Shown: piece after piece, positions 1 to 9,064 of the stretch
Position numbering within the stretch: the first letter of the stretch is position 1
Layout: each line of letters opens with the position of its first letter
NCBI RefSeq assembly: GCF_000209165.1
Contig: NC_009068.1
Location: forward strand, 1,922,001-1,986,000
DNA from: Scheffersomyces stipitis CBS 6054
Taxonomy: Eukaryota > Ascomycota > Pichiomycetes > Serinales > Debaryomycetaceae
Length of the DNA stretch: 64,000 bases
Direction of reading: 5' to 3'
The notes under the pieces: model-generated
The model's database searches: none
Told to the model about the DNA's origin: nothing
The model's input: only the letters and a program-made list of their open reading frames with translations
Position numbers and translations under genes: made by a program

Positions 1-2180
1 GCAGCAGCTTGAACAAAAACAAGATGGCCGATGCTCAGGTGATTTTGGAGTTCACCAGTTCTTTCTTAAAGAGTTTTTCTGCAATTGAACAACTTGAAGG
101 TATTTCAAAGTTTGCTGAATTGTGGGATATGATCCCTATCGCTGAATTGGAAGCTAACTCGGAAGAGTACAACAAGTTAAGCACTAGATCTATCTTTGGT
201 GTTTCCATCTTGTCTTTGACCAACTCTGGCTTGTCAACCTTGAGAATCGAGATGTTGAAGTACATTAGCTCAGTTGTTGCTACGGAAAATTCCAACTTCG
301 ATGCCAACACTTTAAAGACTAAGGTGGCCATGGTCCTTTTAGATTCGTCGATCAATGATGATGACGAAGAAAAGAAATCCATTTTGGGGTCCTTTAGAAA
401 CGTTGCTGCCTTCTTATTGTCGAGCTTGGACACCTTTACCAATGTTTCAAGAAACAGCGAAATAGCTCTCAGCTTGTATGACTTGCTTGCCAACTTCTTG
501 AACTTGCTTCCTATACATTACTTTGTTGATTCGATTTTTGAATCATTGGACGTCGGAAAATTCTCTGACACTTTGTCCATCAAGGTTGCTAAAAACTTGG
601 TTATTTTGGCAGGCGCTAAGTTTGAAAGTGAATTGAGTTCAATTAATATCGATGAAAAGATCGAGGAAAGTGTTCTTGAAAAGTTGTTGCCTGTATTATT
701 GCATGGTATCAAGAAGAATGTGGATATAGAATTGGAACAGGCTTACTTGGATACATTTGCTATTATTGTCAACAAGTTCGGAGCTTCTACGAAGACTTTA
801 GCTACTCCTACCAATTCCAGATTGTTGTTGGAATCCCTTCAAGCTATAACCTCTGAGAATTGCTTGTTGAGTGAACTGCCAGAAACTATTATTTCGTCCA
901 TCAATGCCATCACCAGCATTGTCAACGTATTGGGCGTCAAGACAATTGGTATCTTCCCCAAGATTGTTCCTCCATCACTCAAGATATGGGAAACAACTAC
1001 CCATTCTGAGGATGAAGAAAGTGCCAAGTTGATACAGTCTTCGATCATTGTATTGTTATCTTGCTTAATCAAGAAAATTCCTGCTTTCATGACAAGTTCC
1101 TTGGACTCGATTTTCATTACTATTCTCTCCAGTGACTATGTCGACAACAGCATTAGAACTAGCGTATTGGGATTGGTAGTAGAGCATATGGATTCCTCGC
1201 AAGTGTTGAAGTCCTTGTGCAACATCTGGTGCAACAAGAAGTTCTACGAGAACGACAATACCGGTAACATCGGTCTCTACTTGAACACCATGCAATCCAC
1301 CATCGACAAGATCGACAAAAAGTCTGCTGCTACTCAGTCTACTGTTTTCATAAAATGGTTGATCCAGGCTTTCGAATTCAGACATTACTCTGAAGAAGCT
1401 GATAACAAATTCGACAACAACACCATACACAGATTGGAAAGCTCCTTCCACAGCTGTGGTATTAGCTATGTGATGAAATTGAACGACAAGAAGTTCCGTC
1501 CATTGTTTGCTACCTTGGTTAGATGGGCTGTTGAAGGTGAAGGATCAAACTTTTCTGAAAACACCGAGGTTTCCAGATTGGTAGCTTTCTTCAAGTTCTT
1601 CAACAAGATGCAAGAACAATTGAAGAGTATCATCACATCTTACTTCTCGTACTTGTTGGATCCAGTAGCCTCCGTTTTGACTAGATTTTCTTCTGGCCAA
1701 CTCAAGGATATCAATTTGAGAAGAATACTCCTCAACTCCTTGACATCTTCATTCAAGTACGACCAGGATGACTATTGGTCGCAGCAAGGTAGATTCGACA
1801 GTATCTGCAACCCATTATTAGAACAGTTAACCAACATTGAGGAAGGTATTGGCAAGTACCTAATCAAGAGTATCACTGCCTTCATCAACAACGTAGCCTC
1901 GGAAGAGTACAACGAGACTTTGGTACACGGGTTGATTAAGTACATATCTAACGAGAAGGAGGATAACAGCTCCTCTACGAAGATCTGGACCATCCGTGCT
2001 TTGAAGAGCATTTTCCAGAAGATGGGAGAACAATGGTTGACCTACTTGCCTACTTTGATTCCATATATTGCTGAATTATTAGAAGACGATGACCAGGCTG
2101 TAGAGATGGAAGTGAGAAGTGGATTGGTCAGAGTGATTGAGAATGTTTTGGGTGAACCATTGGATCGTTACTTGGATTAA
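1..2180 (+). CDS. UTP10: UTP10, U3 snoRNP / SSU processome HEAT-repeat protein (3' part only)
   Basis: This is the C-terminal ~725 residues of a very large alpha-helical (HEAT-like) protein. The reading frame is open at base 1, so the true start lies to the left of the window. The fragment ends in the BP28CT-type module of UTP10/HEATR1: a FRPLF..LVRWA motif, then a W..QQGRF segment, then the terminal PYIAELLEDD...VIENVLGEPLDRYL signature. In yeast, Utp10 is a t-UTP/UtpA subunit of the nucleolar SSU processome. It is needed for 18S rRNA processing and couples rDNA transcription to processing. S. cerevisiae Utp10 is about 1,770 residues, so well over half the gene is missing here because of the window edge, not because the gene is broken. 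HSP10 follows in the same direction after 401 bp. The family assignment rests on the C-terminal motifs and is strong. Confidence 0.9.
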   Translation, partial: SSLNKNKMADAQVILEFTSSFLKSFSAIEQLEGISKFAELWDMIPIAELEANSEEYNKLSTRSIFGVSILSLTNSGLSTLRIEMLKYISSVVATENSNFDANTLKTKVAMVLLDSSINDDDEEKKSILGSFRNVAAFLLSSLDTFTNVSRNSEIALSLYDLLANFLNLLPIHYFVDSIFESLDVGKFSDTLSIKVAKNLVILAGAKFESELSSINIDEKIEESVLEKLLPVLLHGIKKNVDIELEQAYLDTFAIIVNKFGASTKTLATPTNSRLLLESLQAITSENCLLSELPETIISSINAITSIVNVLGVKTIGIFPKIVPPSLKIWETTTHSEDEESAKLIQSSIIVLLSCLIKKIPAFMTSSLDSIFITILSSDYVDNSIRTSVLGLVVEHMDSSQVLKSLCNIWCNKKFYENDNTGNIGLYLNTMQSTIDKIDKKSAATQSTVFIKWLIQAFEFRHYSEEADNKFDNNTIHRLESSFHSCGISYVMKLNDKKFRPLFATLVRWAVEGEGSNFSENTEVSRLVAFFKFFNKMQEQLKSIITSYFSYLLDPVASVLTRFSSGQLKDINLRRILLNSLTSSFKYDQDDYWSQQGRFDSICNPLLEQLTNIEEGIGKYLIKSITAFINNVASEEYNETLVHGLIKYISNEKEDNSSSTKIWTIRALKSIFQKMGEQWLTYLPTLIPYIAELLEDDDQAVEMEVRSGLVRVIENVLGEPLDRYLD

Positions 2181-2581
2181 AAATACAATTAATAGATATT
2201 AGCATTTGATAGAGTGTGGAAAAGATAGTTGCATTTCCAGATTAGTGTAACTGCACTTGTAATTAAAAGTATTAAATAACTTTAGAATTAAAATCTTCCA
2301 ATATTTATATTCAATTGGTAGATCCTGTGGTTTTATGTATATCATATTGTCAGTACATGATAAGATACCGTTTTATTCTATTCTAGCAACCCGGAGTATA
2401 GTTGCAAAATCCGGTTAGTGGAGATCTCCTGCACCTCAAAATTGGCGTGCGCTGCACAGTTCTCGAATTTTCTTCCTCTTCCACCATTTAATTTCCAGGT
2501 TCAATTTCCGGATCGATTTTTTCACTCCATCTTTCTACTCTCCACCTGTAACTGTTAGTCAATTAGTAACATCCAGCCATA
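2181..2581. other. Intergenic: UTP10 3' flank and HSP10 promoter
   Basis: This stretch is AT-rich just after the UTP10 stop. It becomes pyrimidine-rich towards the HSP10 ATG and carries the heat-shock element at 2460-2472. No other feature was seen. Confidence 0.6.
2460..2472 (+). promoter_or_regulatory. Heat-shock element (three-unit HSE) upstream of HSP10
   Basis: TTCTCGAATTTTC is a perfect TTC-nn-GAA-nn-TTC array, the classical Hsf1 site. It lies 109 bp upstream of the HSP10 ATG. Heat induction of mitochondrial chaperonins by Hsf1 is well established in yeasts, so motif, spacing and neighbour agree. Confidence 0.75.
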
Positions 2582-3014
2582 ATGGTAAGTGAAATTTAGT
2601 AAAATGATATCCTTAGGAATAAAGCATCCAAAGATCCTGGGGTTTCCTGACTTTTGCCGGGCTTCACATTGATTTTTCAGCATTACTAACTTATGATTCC
2701 AGTCTTTCTTGAAAAACGCCCAATCCTTGAAACCTTTGTTCGACAGAGTGTTAGTGCAAAGATTGAAGCCCGCCACCAAAACCGCTTCCGGTATCTACAT
2801 CCCTGAAAAGAATCAGGAAAAATTGAACCAGGCCACTGTCATTGCTGCTGGTCCCGGTGTTACCAACACCACTACTGGGCAAGTGATTCCTACTTCGGTT
2901 AAGGCCGGTGACAAGGTTTTATTGCCATCTTTCGGTGGTAACCCCGTCAAGATTGGAGAAGAAGAATACTTGTTGTACACCGACAAGGAGATCTTGGCCA
3001 AGATTGAAGAGTAA
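2582..3014 (+). CDS. HSP10: HSP10, mitochondrial co-chaperonin (GroES family), spliced directly after ATG
   Basis: The gene encodes the ~10-kDa GroES-type lid that caps Hsp60 in the mitochondrial matrix and helps fold imported proteins. Exon 1 is only the ATG (2582-2584) and exon 2 is 2703-3014, giving a predicted 104-residue protein, the normal family length. It starts MSFLKNAQSL and carries LKPLFDRVLVQR, the mobile loop around KTASGIYIPEK, AAGPG and the GGNPVKIGEEEYLLY barrel end. Exon 2 alone has no in-frame ATG at its start, and splicing at GTAAGT...TACTAAC...CAG restores a normal N-terminus. An HSE precedes the gene. Family identity is certain. The splice model is strong because all three splice signals are present. 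Confidence 0.93.
2585..2702 (+). other. HSP10: HSP10 intron (118 nt) immediately after the start codon
   Basis: The 5' splice site GTAAGT abuts the ATG. The branch point TACTAAC is at 2684-2690 and the 3' splice site CAG ends at 2702. Removing 118 nt joins ATG to TCT TTC TTG and yields the standard Hsp10 N-terminus. Confidence 0.9.
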
Positions 3015-3999
3015 GTAGATAATGTTAATAGCTTGTATATATTGAATGCGACAATGCGTTGAAAAGGAAGAGAAGAACGGAGAAAGATGTAGAGAGATTG
3101 ACATGTTGAATCTTGCAAACAGAAGAGATGGTGGGAAAAGTTGCAATTGGTAGAATCAGATGAACAGTGAACTGTTGGATGCAATAGATACTAGTAAAGG
3201 AGAGCTTAAGTATGGGAAGTTGGACTATATGTGAAGTAAGAGAGTGTGTGGAATTGTTTACTACAAATATGTACAAATGTGGAATTTGTATTGTATGAAT
3301 TTCTATTCAAATTAGACAACAATCCAAAGTATCAGAAGATTTAGACGAATATTCGAGAATATCTCTGCAATATAGTGTATTGTCGTCTCTTTTTGCACCC
3401 ACGAGGAACCGATTGGAAAAAGAGTACGTTGTCCACATAAAAATACATAAAGAAGTATTCCAATATAACAAATCACCACAAGATTGATCTTGTACCATCC
3501 TGACATTTCTTTTCGTATTTTCTCATATCTCAAACACCCAACAGGCCCAGTAATCTAGTAGCAGAGAAGTTGTGACATTTGAGCCGGAATTCATAAGGGA
3601 TCTTCCTATTCCCAGGATAAAAAAACTGGGCTCCATAGCAAAAAATTGAAAGCAAAAAACTTTTACTTACAAAGATGCTATTATAAGTTGTTCTCAGAGA
3701 AAGACCGTGGGTAGCGTATACAATTTGCTTATCACCTTCCTTGCTGAATTTATATCTAGAGAAATCGCTAAGTGTAATAGATCAACATTGGACTGTATAT
3801 AAAAGATCTTCGTAATGATACCAACAACACGTGCTATATACCATGTGATCCCACAGCCCTTACCACTTCATGAGGTGTAAGCTAATCTTATCTTTAACAG
3901 AGGTTTCAGCTTTTTTTTTCATAGAAATCCTTCATCTCATATTTCTATCTCTAGCTAATACAGCTGGAGTATACGATTACTACAATTTAATAGGACGCC
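3015..3999. other. Intergenic: HSP10 3' flank and YPT52 promoter
   Basis: No gene was recognised. Near YPT52 there is a TATA-like TATATAAAA at 3796-3804 and a CACGTG E-box at 3828-3833. A T-run and pyrimidine-rich leader precede the ATG. Confidence 0.5.
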
Positions 4000-4716
4000 A
4001 TGGCATCAACCGGGTCCGAGTTCGGGGCTAGCCCCAGCTCTCCATCTAATTCTGGCATCTCTACTGGAGGAAATCCTAGTAATAAATTCGCTCAGTTCAA
4101 GCTAGTGCTTCTCGGAGAGTCTGCGGTGGGCAAATCTTCCATAGTGCACCGTTTCGTCAAAAACACGTTTGATGACATGCGAGAATCGACAATCGGAGCT
4201 GCGTTCTTGACTCAGACCATCAACCTCCCGGAATCAAAGACAACGATCAAGTTTGAGATTTGGGACACAGCCGGACAAGAAAGGTATAAGTCGCTTGCAC
4301 CAATGTATTACCGGAATGCTAACGCTGCACTCTGTGTCTACGACATTACGAGTCGCTCTTCTTTCGGCAAAGCGCAAGATTGGATCAAGGAATTAAAGAA
4401 ACAGGCACCAGAAGGTATTGTGATTGCGCTTGTTGGAAATAAGTCGGATTTAGAAGAAAGTCGTGAAGTTGATTCGGCAGAAGTCGAGGAATACGTCCAA
4501 CAGGCAAACGAGGACGGCAATACTATCATTATCTCCGATTGTTCAGCTAAACTGGGCCAGGGAGTCTTAGAGATATTCACCCAGATTGGCAGGGCCCTAC
4601 CTGTGGACGAGGTAATAGCAGGCAGCGGCGGAAGAGGACGACCAGCAGGGAGAAGAGCTGGCGGAGTTGATTTGAACAGAGCCAGAAGACCCGAGGCTGC
4701 AAGTGGATGTTGTTGA
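4000..4716 (+). CDS. YPT52: YPT52, Rab5-family endosomal GTPase
   Basis: This is a small GTPase of the Rab5 group acting in endocytic and vacuolar-sorting traffic. Visible motifs are the P-loop GESAVGKS (39-46), the Rab5 effector signature STIGAAFLTQ (63-72), WDTAGQE (89-95), NKSD (147-150), SAK (182-184) and a C-terminal Cys-Cys for double geranylgeranylation. HRFVKNTFDDMRESTIGAAF and RYKSLAPMYYRNANAAL match yeast Ypt52 better than Vps21, hence the symbol. Unlike the S. cerevisiae protein, it has a ~30-residue Ser/Gly/Pro-rich N-terminal extension. No later ATG fits as well, because the next in-frame Met is deep in the domain. Codon 185, after SAK, is CTG where Rabs have Thr or Ser, consistent with CUG-Ser decoding. 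A paralogue such as VPS21 cannot be fully excluded. Confidence 0.88.
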   Translation: MASTGSEFGASPSSPSNSGISTGGNPSNKFAQFKLVLLGESAVGKSSIVHRFVKNTFDDMRESTIGAAFLTQTINLPESKTTIKFEIWDTAGQERYKSLAPMYYRNANAALCVYDITSRSSFGKAQDWIKELKKQAPEGIVIALVGNKSDLEESREVDSAEVEEYVQQANEDGNTIIISDCSAKLGQGVLEIFTQIGRALPVDEVIAGSGGRGRPAGRRAGGVDLNRARRPEAASGCC

Positions 4717-5685
4717 TGAAGTTGGTAGCTTAAGATTGAAGAAGAGGATTGAATGTTGGAGATGAAGATTAATTTAAGAAGATGAAGATTGAGAGAGAGA
4801 TAAAGACAGAGACTGAATTTAAAAATAAGACAAGATTGACCTTAATATTGAGATTGATATATCTAATGAACATGAAAGTTCAATTACAACAGCAATAGCA
4901 AACAGAGCAACATTCAAATAGAAATCTATAGCATACAATGTCTGGATATGCCTATCGATTCTATTGACTTGCATTTCATTCTACATTTATCTTAAAAGTC
5001 TTTTCTTTATTCTCAAGTGTATCTTCTCGTTTTGCGTTTACATTCATTTTTTGTTGGCAAGTAGAGCCATCTCGTAATAACAATATTCTGTCAATATTAG
5101 CTTGAATGTAGAATGTAGTTCTTCATTGAGATGAACTTCCTGCCTCATTTGTGTCTGAAAGGTGGATGTCAGACATACATTATGTAAGGATGATCCACTA
5201 ACTTCAAGTCTCGAACCTCACTTTCACACTCCAAATAAGAAAACAGCGAATATGGGCTCAATTCCAAAGCCAGAGAACTTACGTATGGCTGGTTATAAGT
5301 TGTGTATGTGCAGGAGACATATTTATGGTATTCTGGAGATTCCTGTAGTGATACTGAATTCTCATTGAAAAAATCTCGGCAGAGAGATGAAGAAATTCAT
5401 TTTTATTGATATTAAACGAATGACTAATAAAACCATGTAATCTATACTCCGAACGAAGTAAATTCCACTGATTTTCATTACGCTGTTAAATTATTACCAG
5501 CACATGACTGAAGTCACACGACCAAATCATCTCTAATCCGGGTAACCACTTTCTCTCGCATTTCAAAATTTTTTTCACTGGGCTGCACACGACTTGAAGA
5601 TTTTCACTTCGTACATAAAATTTTTCACTTTTTCAATTTTTCAGTTGATTTTCTCTCTTCTCTTCATCATTATACACACATTACG
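4717..5685. other. Intergenic: YPT52 3' flank and RPL4 promoter
   Basis: The first part is purine-rich (GA-rich runs after YPT52). A 68-codon ORF at 5162-5368 looks like chance. The last 150 bp hold a Reb1-type site (5538-5545) and T-rich tracts typical of ribosomal-protein promoters. Confidence 0.5.
5538..5545 (+). promoter_or_regulatory. Reb1-type site CCGGGTAA upstream of RPL4
   Basis: CCGGGTAA matches the Reb1 general regulatory factor core (TTACCCGG on the other strand). It lies 141 bp before the RPL4 ATG and is followed by A/T tracts, as expected for a nucleosome-free promoter. Confidence 0.55.
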
Positions 5686-6777
5686 ATGTCTGCTCGTCCT
5701 CAAGTCTCCGTCGTCTCCGCCAAGGGTGAACAAACCGCCACTCAGTTGCCATTGCCAGCTGTCTTCTCTGCTCCAGTCAGACCAGACATTGTCCACTCTG
5801 TCTTCGTCAGAGTGAACAAGAACAAGAGACAAGCTTACGCTGTCTCTGAAAAGGCTGGTCACCAAACCTCTGCTGAATCCTGGGGTACTGGTAGAGCTGT
5901 TGCCAGAATTCCAAGAGTTGGTGGTGGTGGTACCCACCGTTCCGGTCAAGCTGCCTTCGGTAACATGTGTAGAGGTGGTCGTATGTTCGCTCCTACCAAG
6001 ACCTGGAGAAAATGGCACGTCAAGGTGAACCACAACGAAAAGCGTTACGCCACTGCTTCTGCCATTGCTGCTTCTGCTGTCACTTCTTTGGTTTTGGCCA
6101 GAGGTCACAGAGTTGAACAAGTTAAGGAATTGCCATTGGTTGTTTCCAACGACTTCGAATCTGTCACCAAGACCAAGGACGCTGTCGCTGTCTTGAAGGC
6201 TGTTGGTGCCCACAAGGATGTCATCAAGGTCATCAAGTCCAAGAAGTTGAGAGCCGGTAAGGGTAAGTTGAGAGGTAGAAGATTCACCCAAAGAAGAGGT
6301 CCATTGGTTGTCTACTCTCAAGACAACGGTATCGTCAAGGCCTTGAGAAACGTCCCAGGTGTCGAAACCTCTGACGTCAAGCACCTCGGCTTGTTGCAAT
6401 TGGCTCCAGGTGCTCACCTCGGTAGATTCATCATCTGGACTCAAGGTGCTTTCGAATCCTTGGACTCTGTCTACGGTTCTGACTCCACCAAGTCCGTCAA
6501 GTCCGGTTACTCCTTGCCAGCCAACATCATCTCCAACACCGACGTCACCAGATTGATCAACTCTGCTGAAGTCCAAGCTGTTGTCAGACCAGCTGGCCAA
6601 GCCACCCAAAAGAGAACTCACGTCTTGAAGAAGAACCCATTGAAGAACAAGCAAGTTTTGTTGAGATTGAACCCTTACGCCAAGGCTTACTCTGCTGAAA
6701 AGTTGGGTTCCTCTAAGGTTGAAGCCTCCAAGGCCAAGCCATCCAAGGGTCAATTCGCCGCTGTCTTGAGAGATTAA
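5686..6777 (+). CDS. RPL4: RPL4, 60S ribosomal protein uL4
   Basis: This is a ribosomal protein of the large subunit that lines the peptide exit tunnel. The 363-residue product starts [11 protein letters not shown]. It carries the conserved internal loop with [22 protein letters not shown] and [19 protein letters not shown], then the [17 protein letters not shown] core and the eukaryotic C-terminal extension ([19 protein letters not shown]). Length is normal for fungi. Codon use is strongly biased to the preferred set (GGT, AAG, TTG, GTC, AGA), as expected for a very highly expressed gene, and differs visibly from its neighbours. No intron is present. A long antisense open frame on the other strand is a by-product of this codon bias. 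Confidence 0.97.
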   Translation: MSARPQVSVVSAKGEQTATQLPLPAVFSAPVRPDIVHSVFVRVNKNKRQAYAVSEKAGHQTSAESWGTGRAVARIPRVGGGGTHRSGQAAFGNMCRGGRMFAPTKTWRKWHVKVNHNEKRYATASAIAASAVTSLVLARGHRVEQVKELPLVVSNDFESVTKTKDAVAVLKAVGAHKDVIKVIKSKKLRAGKGKLRGRRFTQRRGPLVVYSQDNGIVKALRNVPGVETSDVKHLGLLQLAPGAHLGRFIIWTQGAFESLDSVYGSDSTKSVKSGYSLPANIISNTDVTRLINSAEVQAVVRPAGQATQKRTHVLKKNPLKNKQVLLRLNPYAKAYSAEKLGSSKVEASKAKPSKGQFAAVLRD

Positions 6778-7606
6778 GTGCTTTCGTGAAGAACACTAGC
6801 AGATTTAGGAGATTGTAAGATTATCATCGTACCAATTGACTTGATTGCTAATTTACTTTATTGATTGCATATACCTTAAGATACCTGAACCGTTTATTAT
6901 AGTTTTGTAGTACAGAGGCCATTGAACGTATGGAAAATATATGATAAGCTTTATAAAACCACACTTTTAAGGTTGTAGTCACTTACTGCGAGTTGCACCA
7001 ACTGCAAGAGTATGTTCTGTGCGCTGATTGCATTGAGACTAAACTCTAAAATGTGCATATTGACTTTAGAGTTCACAGAGCTGCGAATTTCAGATTTCCA
7101 TTCCTCAAATTTCCCTTCTTGTCAACTTTGAGATTGGGACTACCGCCACTAGCAATTTAGACAAGACTGTTCTGTTTACGAACCTGAGTTGTCGTCACTT
7201 GCTACCAAGACTGGCAATTTTCTGAAGATGATCTTCAAATTCCACCTCTTCTTTTTCGTTCTTCCCCCACCCTTCAGCTAATTCATCTATCCATGAGGAC
7301 CAAAGCTGCAGCAGGACCAAAACTTTCCCAGCCATACCTTTCGGTGCAGCTGTTAGAGCAATTCGCTTAGGGGGGTAGAGCTGTCAGAGTATTACAGGGT
7401 CTGGGGAAGATTCCTGAATTTTTTCAGTTTCAAGTATTTTCAAGTAGAAGTTGTGAACTACATGGTTTAGTAAAAGTCTAGCAAATTTTTATTGTTCGTA
7501 AGTTAAATGTAAAGTTATAGAAAGATAAAAAAGAATTGAAGTGCATTATACAAGTAAAGCTCAAGCGCTTTAATGGTCTTCGGATATCATGGCTGTGGTT
7601 AATTGT
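6778..7606. other. Intergenic between convergent RPL4 and the CAP gene
   Basis: This holds the 3' flanks of two convergent genes. It contains a perfect 9-bp inverted repeat at 7042-7073. No ORF of note was seen. Confidence 0.5.
7042..7073. repeat. Inverted repeat, 9-bp arms, downstream of RPL4
   Basis: AACTCTAAA (7042-7050) and TTTAGAGTT (7065-7073) are perfect inverted copies with a 14-nt spacer. They could form a hairpin in RNA from either strand. Function is unknown. Confidence 0.6.
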
Positions 7607-9064
7607 TCAAACGAGAGGAAGGACGTTTTCTTCGAAGAAAGATTCTCCGGTGGCTGGATCAGTTCCGATAAGATTACCTCTTTGTTTGTCGTATTCACAG
7701 ATGGTGTATTGACCCCAAGCGTTGTCACAGGTAACTCTGGCACAGCCAAGCTCAGTTGTGGACTTCCACACAACTTGGGTGAAGTGACCAGTAGCAGAAG
7801 AGTAGCCTGGGTTGCTAAAATCGTAACTGCTGATTTCGTTGTACCAAGCATCTACTGGGGCAGCTCCTCCTGGGTAACCAACAGCTAAGTTTTCACCGTA
7901 TGGACCACCAGAGTGGATCAACTGAACATTGCTACAGTTAAAGGAAGTAGCAGCGTAGTTCTTAGCATATTCTGCCAATGCATTGTTCCAAACCAAGTCT
8001 GGAACACCGTGAAGAGCTCTCTTGACGTTGTGTTCAGCGAGAATTTCGCCTGCCCAAGCGACATCTTCAGTTGGAACATCGCCAACGAGAGTCGAGCTGG
8101 TGGCAGTGTTAGAAGTGGTGGAAGAAGAACTTGAAGTAGAAGTAGTAGTAGGTGTAGAAGAAGTAGAACTAGACGAAGTAGTTGAGGTAGTTGAAGTAGA
8201 ACTGGAAGTAGTAGTTGGAGTGGTTGAAGTCGAAGAAGTAGTATCAGTCGAAGAAGTAGTATCAGTCGAAGAAGTAGTATCAGTCGAAGAAGTAGTATCA
8301 GTTGAAGAAGTAGTATCAGTTGAAGAAGTAGTATCAGTTGAAGAAGTAGTATCAGTTGAAGAGTCAGTACCAGTTGAAGAGTCAGTACTAGTAGAAGAGG
8401 TAGTATCAGTCGAAGAAGTAGTGTCAGTCGGAGAAGTAGTACCAATTGAAGAAGTAGTATCAGTTGAAGAGTCAGTACCAGTCGAAGAGGTAGTATCAGT
8501 CGAAGATTCAGTATCAGTCGAAGAGGTAGAATCAGTTGAAGGAGTTGTACCAGTCGAAGTAGTGGTGTCAGTAGTAGTAGGGTTTGTCGTGGGGTTGGTG
8601 GTTGGATTGGTAGTTGGGTTAGTGGTTGGGTTAGTGGTTGGGTTAGTGGTTGGATTTGTTGTAGGGTTTGTTGTAGGGTTAGTAGTTGGGTTGGTAGTTG
8701 GGTTGGTAGTTGGGTTGGTAGTTGGATTGGTGGTTGGGTTAGTGGTAGGGTTGGTGGTTGGGTTAGTGGTAGGGTTGGTGGTTGGGTTGGTAGTTGGGTT
8801 AGTTGTAGGATTAGTAGTAGGAGTGGTAGTAGGAGTGGTAGAAGTAGTATCTTGTCCAACAACTGATGGAGTAACTGTTGGAGTCCCACTTGGAGGAGGA
8901 CCGAAGATAGTAGCCACAATGGTTTGGGTAGAAACAATGTTCGTGACGGTTGCCCAAGAAGTTGAAGTAGCAACTGTTTCTGTTACAGTTAAAACTATAG
9001 GTGCAGCTTGAGAGACAGCTACCACGGAGGCTATGGAAGCCAAGACTGTTGAAGAAAACTTCAT
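7607..9064 (-). CDS. PRY1: Secreted CAP/PR-1 superfamily protein with Thr/Pro repeats (PRY1/RBT4-like)
   Basis: The predicted 485-residue secreted protein has a signal peptide (MKFSSTVLASIASVVAVSQA). A short beta-rich segment follows, then about 20 tandem NPTT units (DNA ~8580-8815), then Ser/Thr/Asp repeats of the SSTDTT type (~8220-8575). The C-terminal CAP domain spans about residues 345-480 and has the family motifs HNVKRALHGVPDLVWN, HSGGPYGENLAVG, GHFTQVVW and ICEYD. The putative metal ligands H384, E391 and H427 are present. Yeast Pry proteins are secreted sterol- and fatty-acid-binding exporters, and the Candida relatives RBT4 and RBE1 are secreted. The Asn in NPTT cannot be N-glycosylated because Pro occupies the X position, so the stalk is probably O-mannosylated. 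A TATA-like element lies ~95 bp upstream on the minus strand. Which paralogue it is remains open. Confidence 0.85.
   Translation of the reverse strand: MKFSSTVLASIASVVAVSQAAPIVLTVTETVATSTSWATVTNIVSTQTIVATIFGPPPSGTPTVTPSVVGQDTTSTTPTTTPTTNPTTNPTTNPTTNPTTNPTTNPTTNPTTNPTTNPTTNPTTNPTTNPTTNPTTNPTTNPTTNPTTNPTTNPTTNPTTNPTTTDTTTSTGTTPSTDSTSSTDTESSTDTTSSTGTDSSTDTTSSIGTTSPTDTTSSTDTTSSTSTDSSTGTDSSTDTTSSTDTTSSTDTTSSTDTTSSTDTTSSTDTTSSTDTTSSTSTTPTTTSSSTSTTSTTSSSSTSSTPTTTSTSSSSSTTSNTATSSTLVGDVPTEDVAWAGEILAEHNVKRALHGVPDLVWNNALAEYAKNYAATSFNCSNVQLIHSGGPYGENLAVGYPGGAAPVDAWYNEISSYDFSNPGYSSATGHFTQVVWKSTTELGCARVTCDNAWGQYTICEYDKQRGNLIGTDPATGESFFEENVLPLV
8220..8815 (-). repeat. Coding minisatellite in the CAP gene (12-bp NPTT and 18-bp SSTDTT units)
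   Basis: About 20 copies of a 12-bp unit encode Asn-Pro-Thr-Thr at 8580-8815. Downstream in the gene are 18-bp units encoding variants of Ser-Ser-Thr-Asp-Thr-Thr at about 8220-8575. Units differ mainly at synonymous positions, so the array is old enough to have diverged but keeps its peptide. Such arrays usually vary in copy number between strains. Confidence 0.85.

Noticed and set aside
5195..5225. GGTTCGAGAC-like B-box on the minus strand
   Set aside because: The flanking bases do not pair into a T-stem and no A-box or acceptor stem fits, so it is not a tRNA.
5641..6753. 370-codon open frame antisense to RPL4
   Set aside because: It is produced by the extreme codon bias of RPL4. The sequence is Ser/Gly/Val-rich without a family match and RPL4 is certain.
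7918..9011. Two long open frames overlapping the CAP gene (one antisense, one in another frame)
   Set aside because: They are repetitive Val/Glu or Leu/Gln translations of the 12- and 18-bp repeats. Repeats without stops give open frames in several phases.
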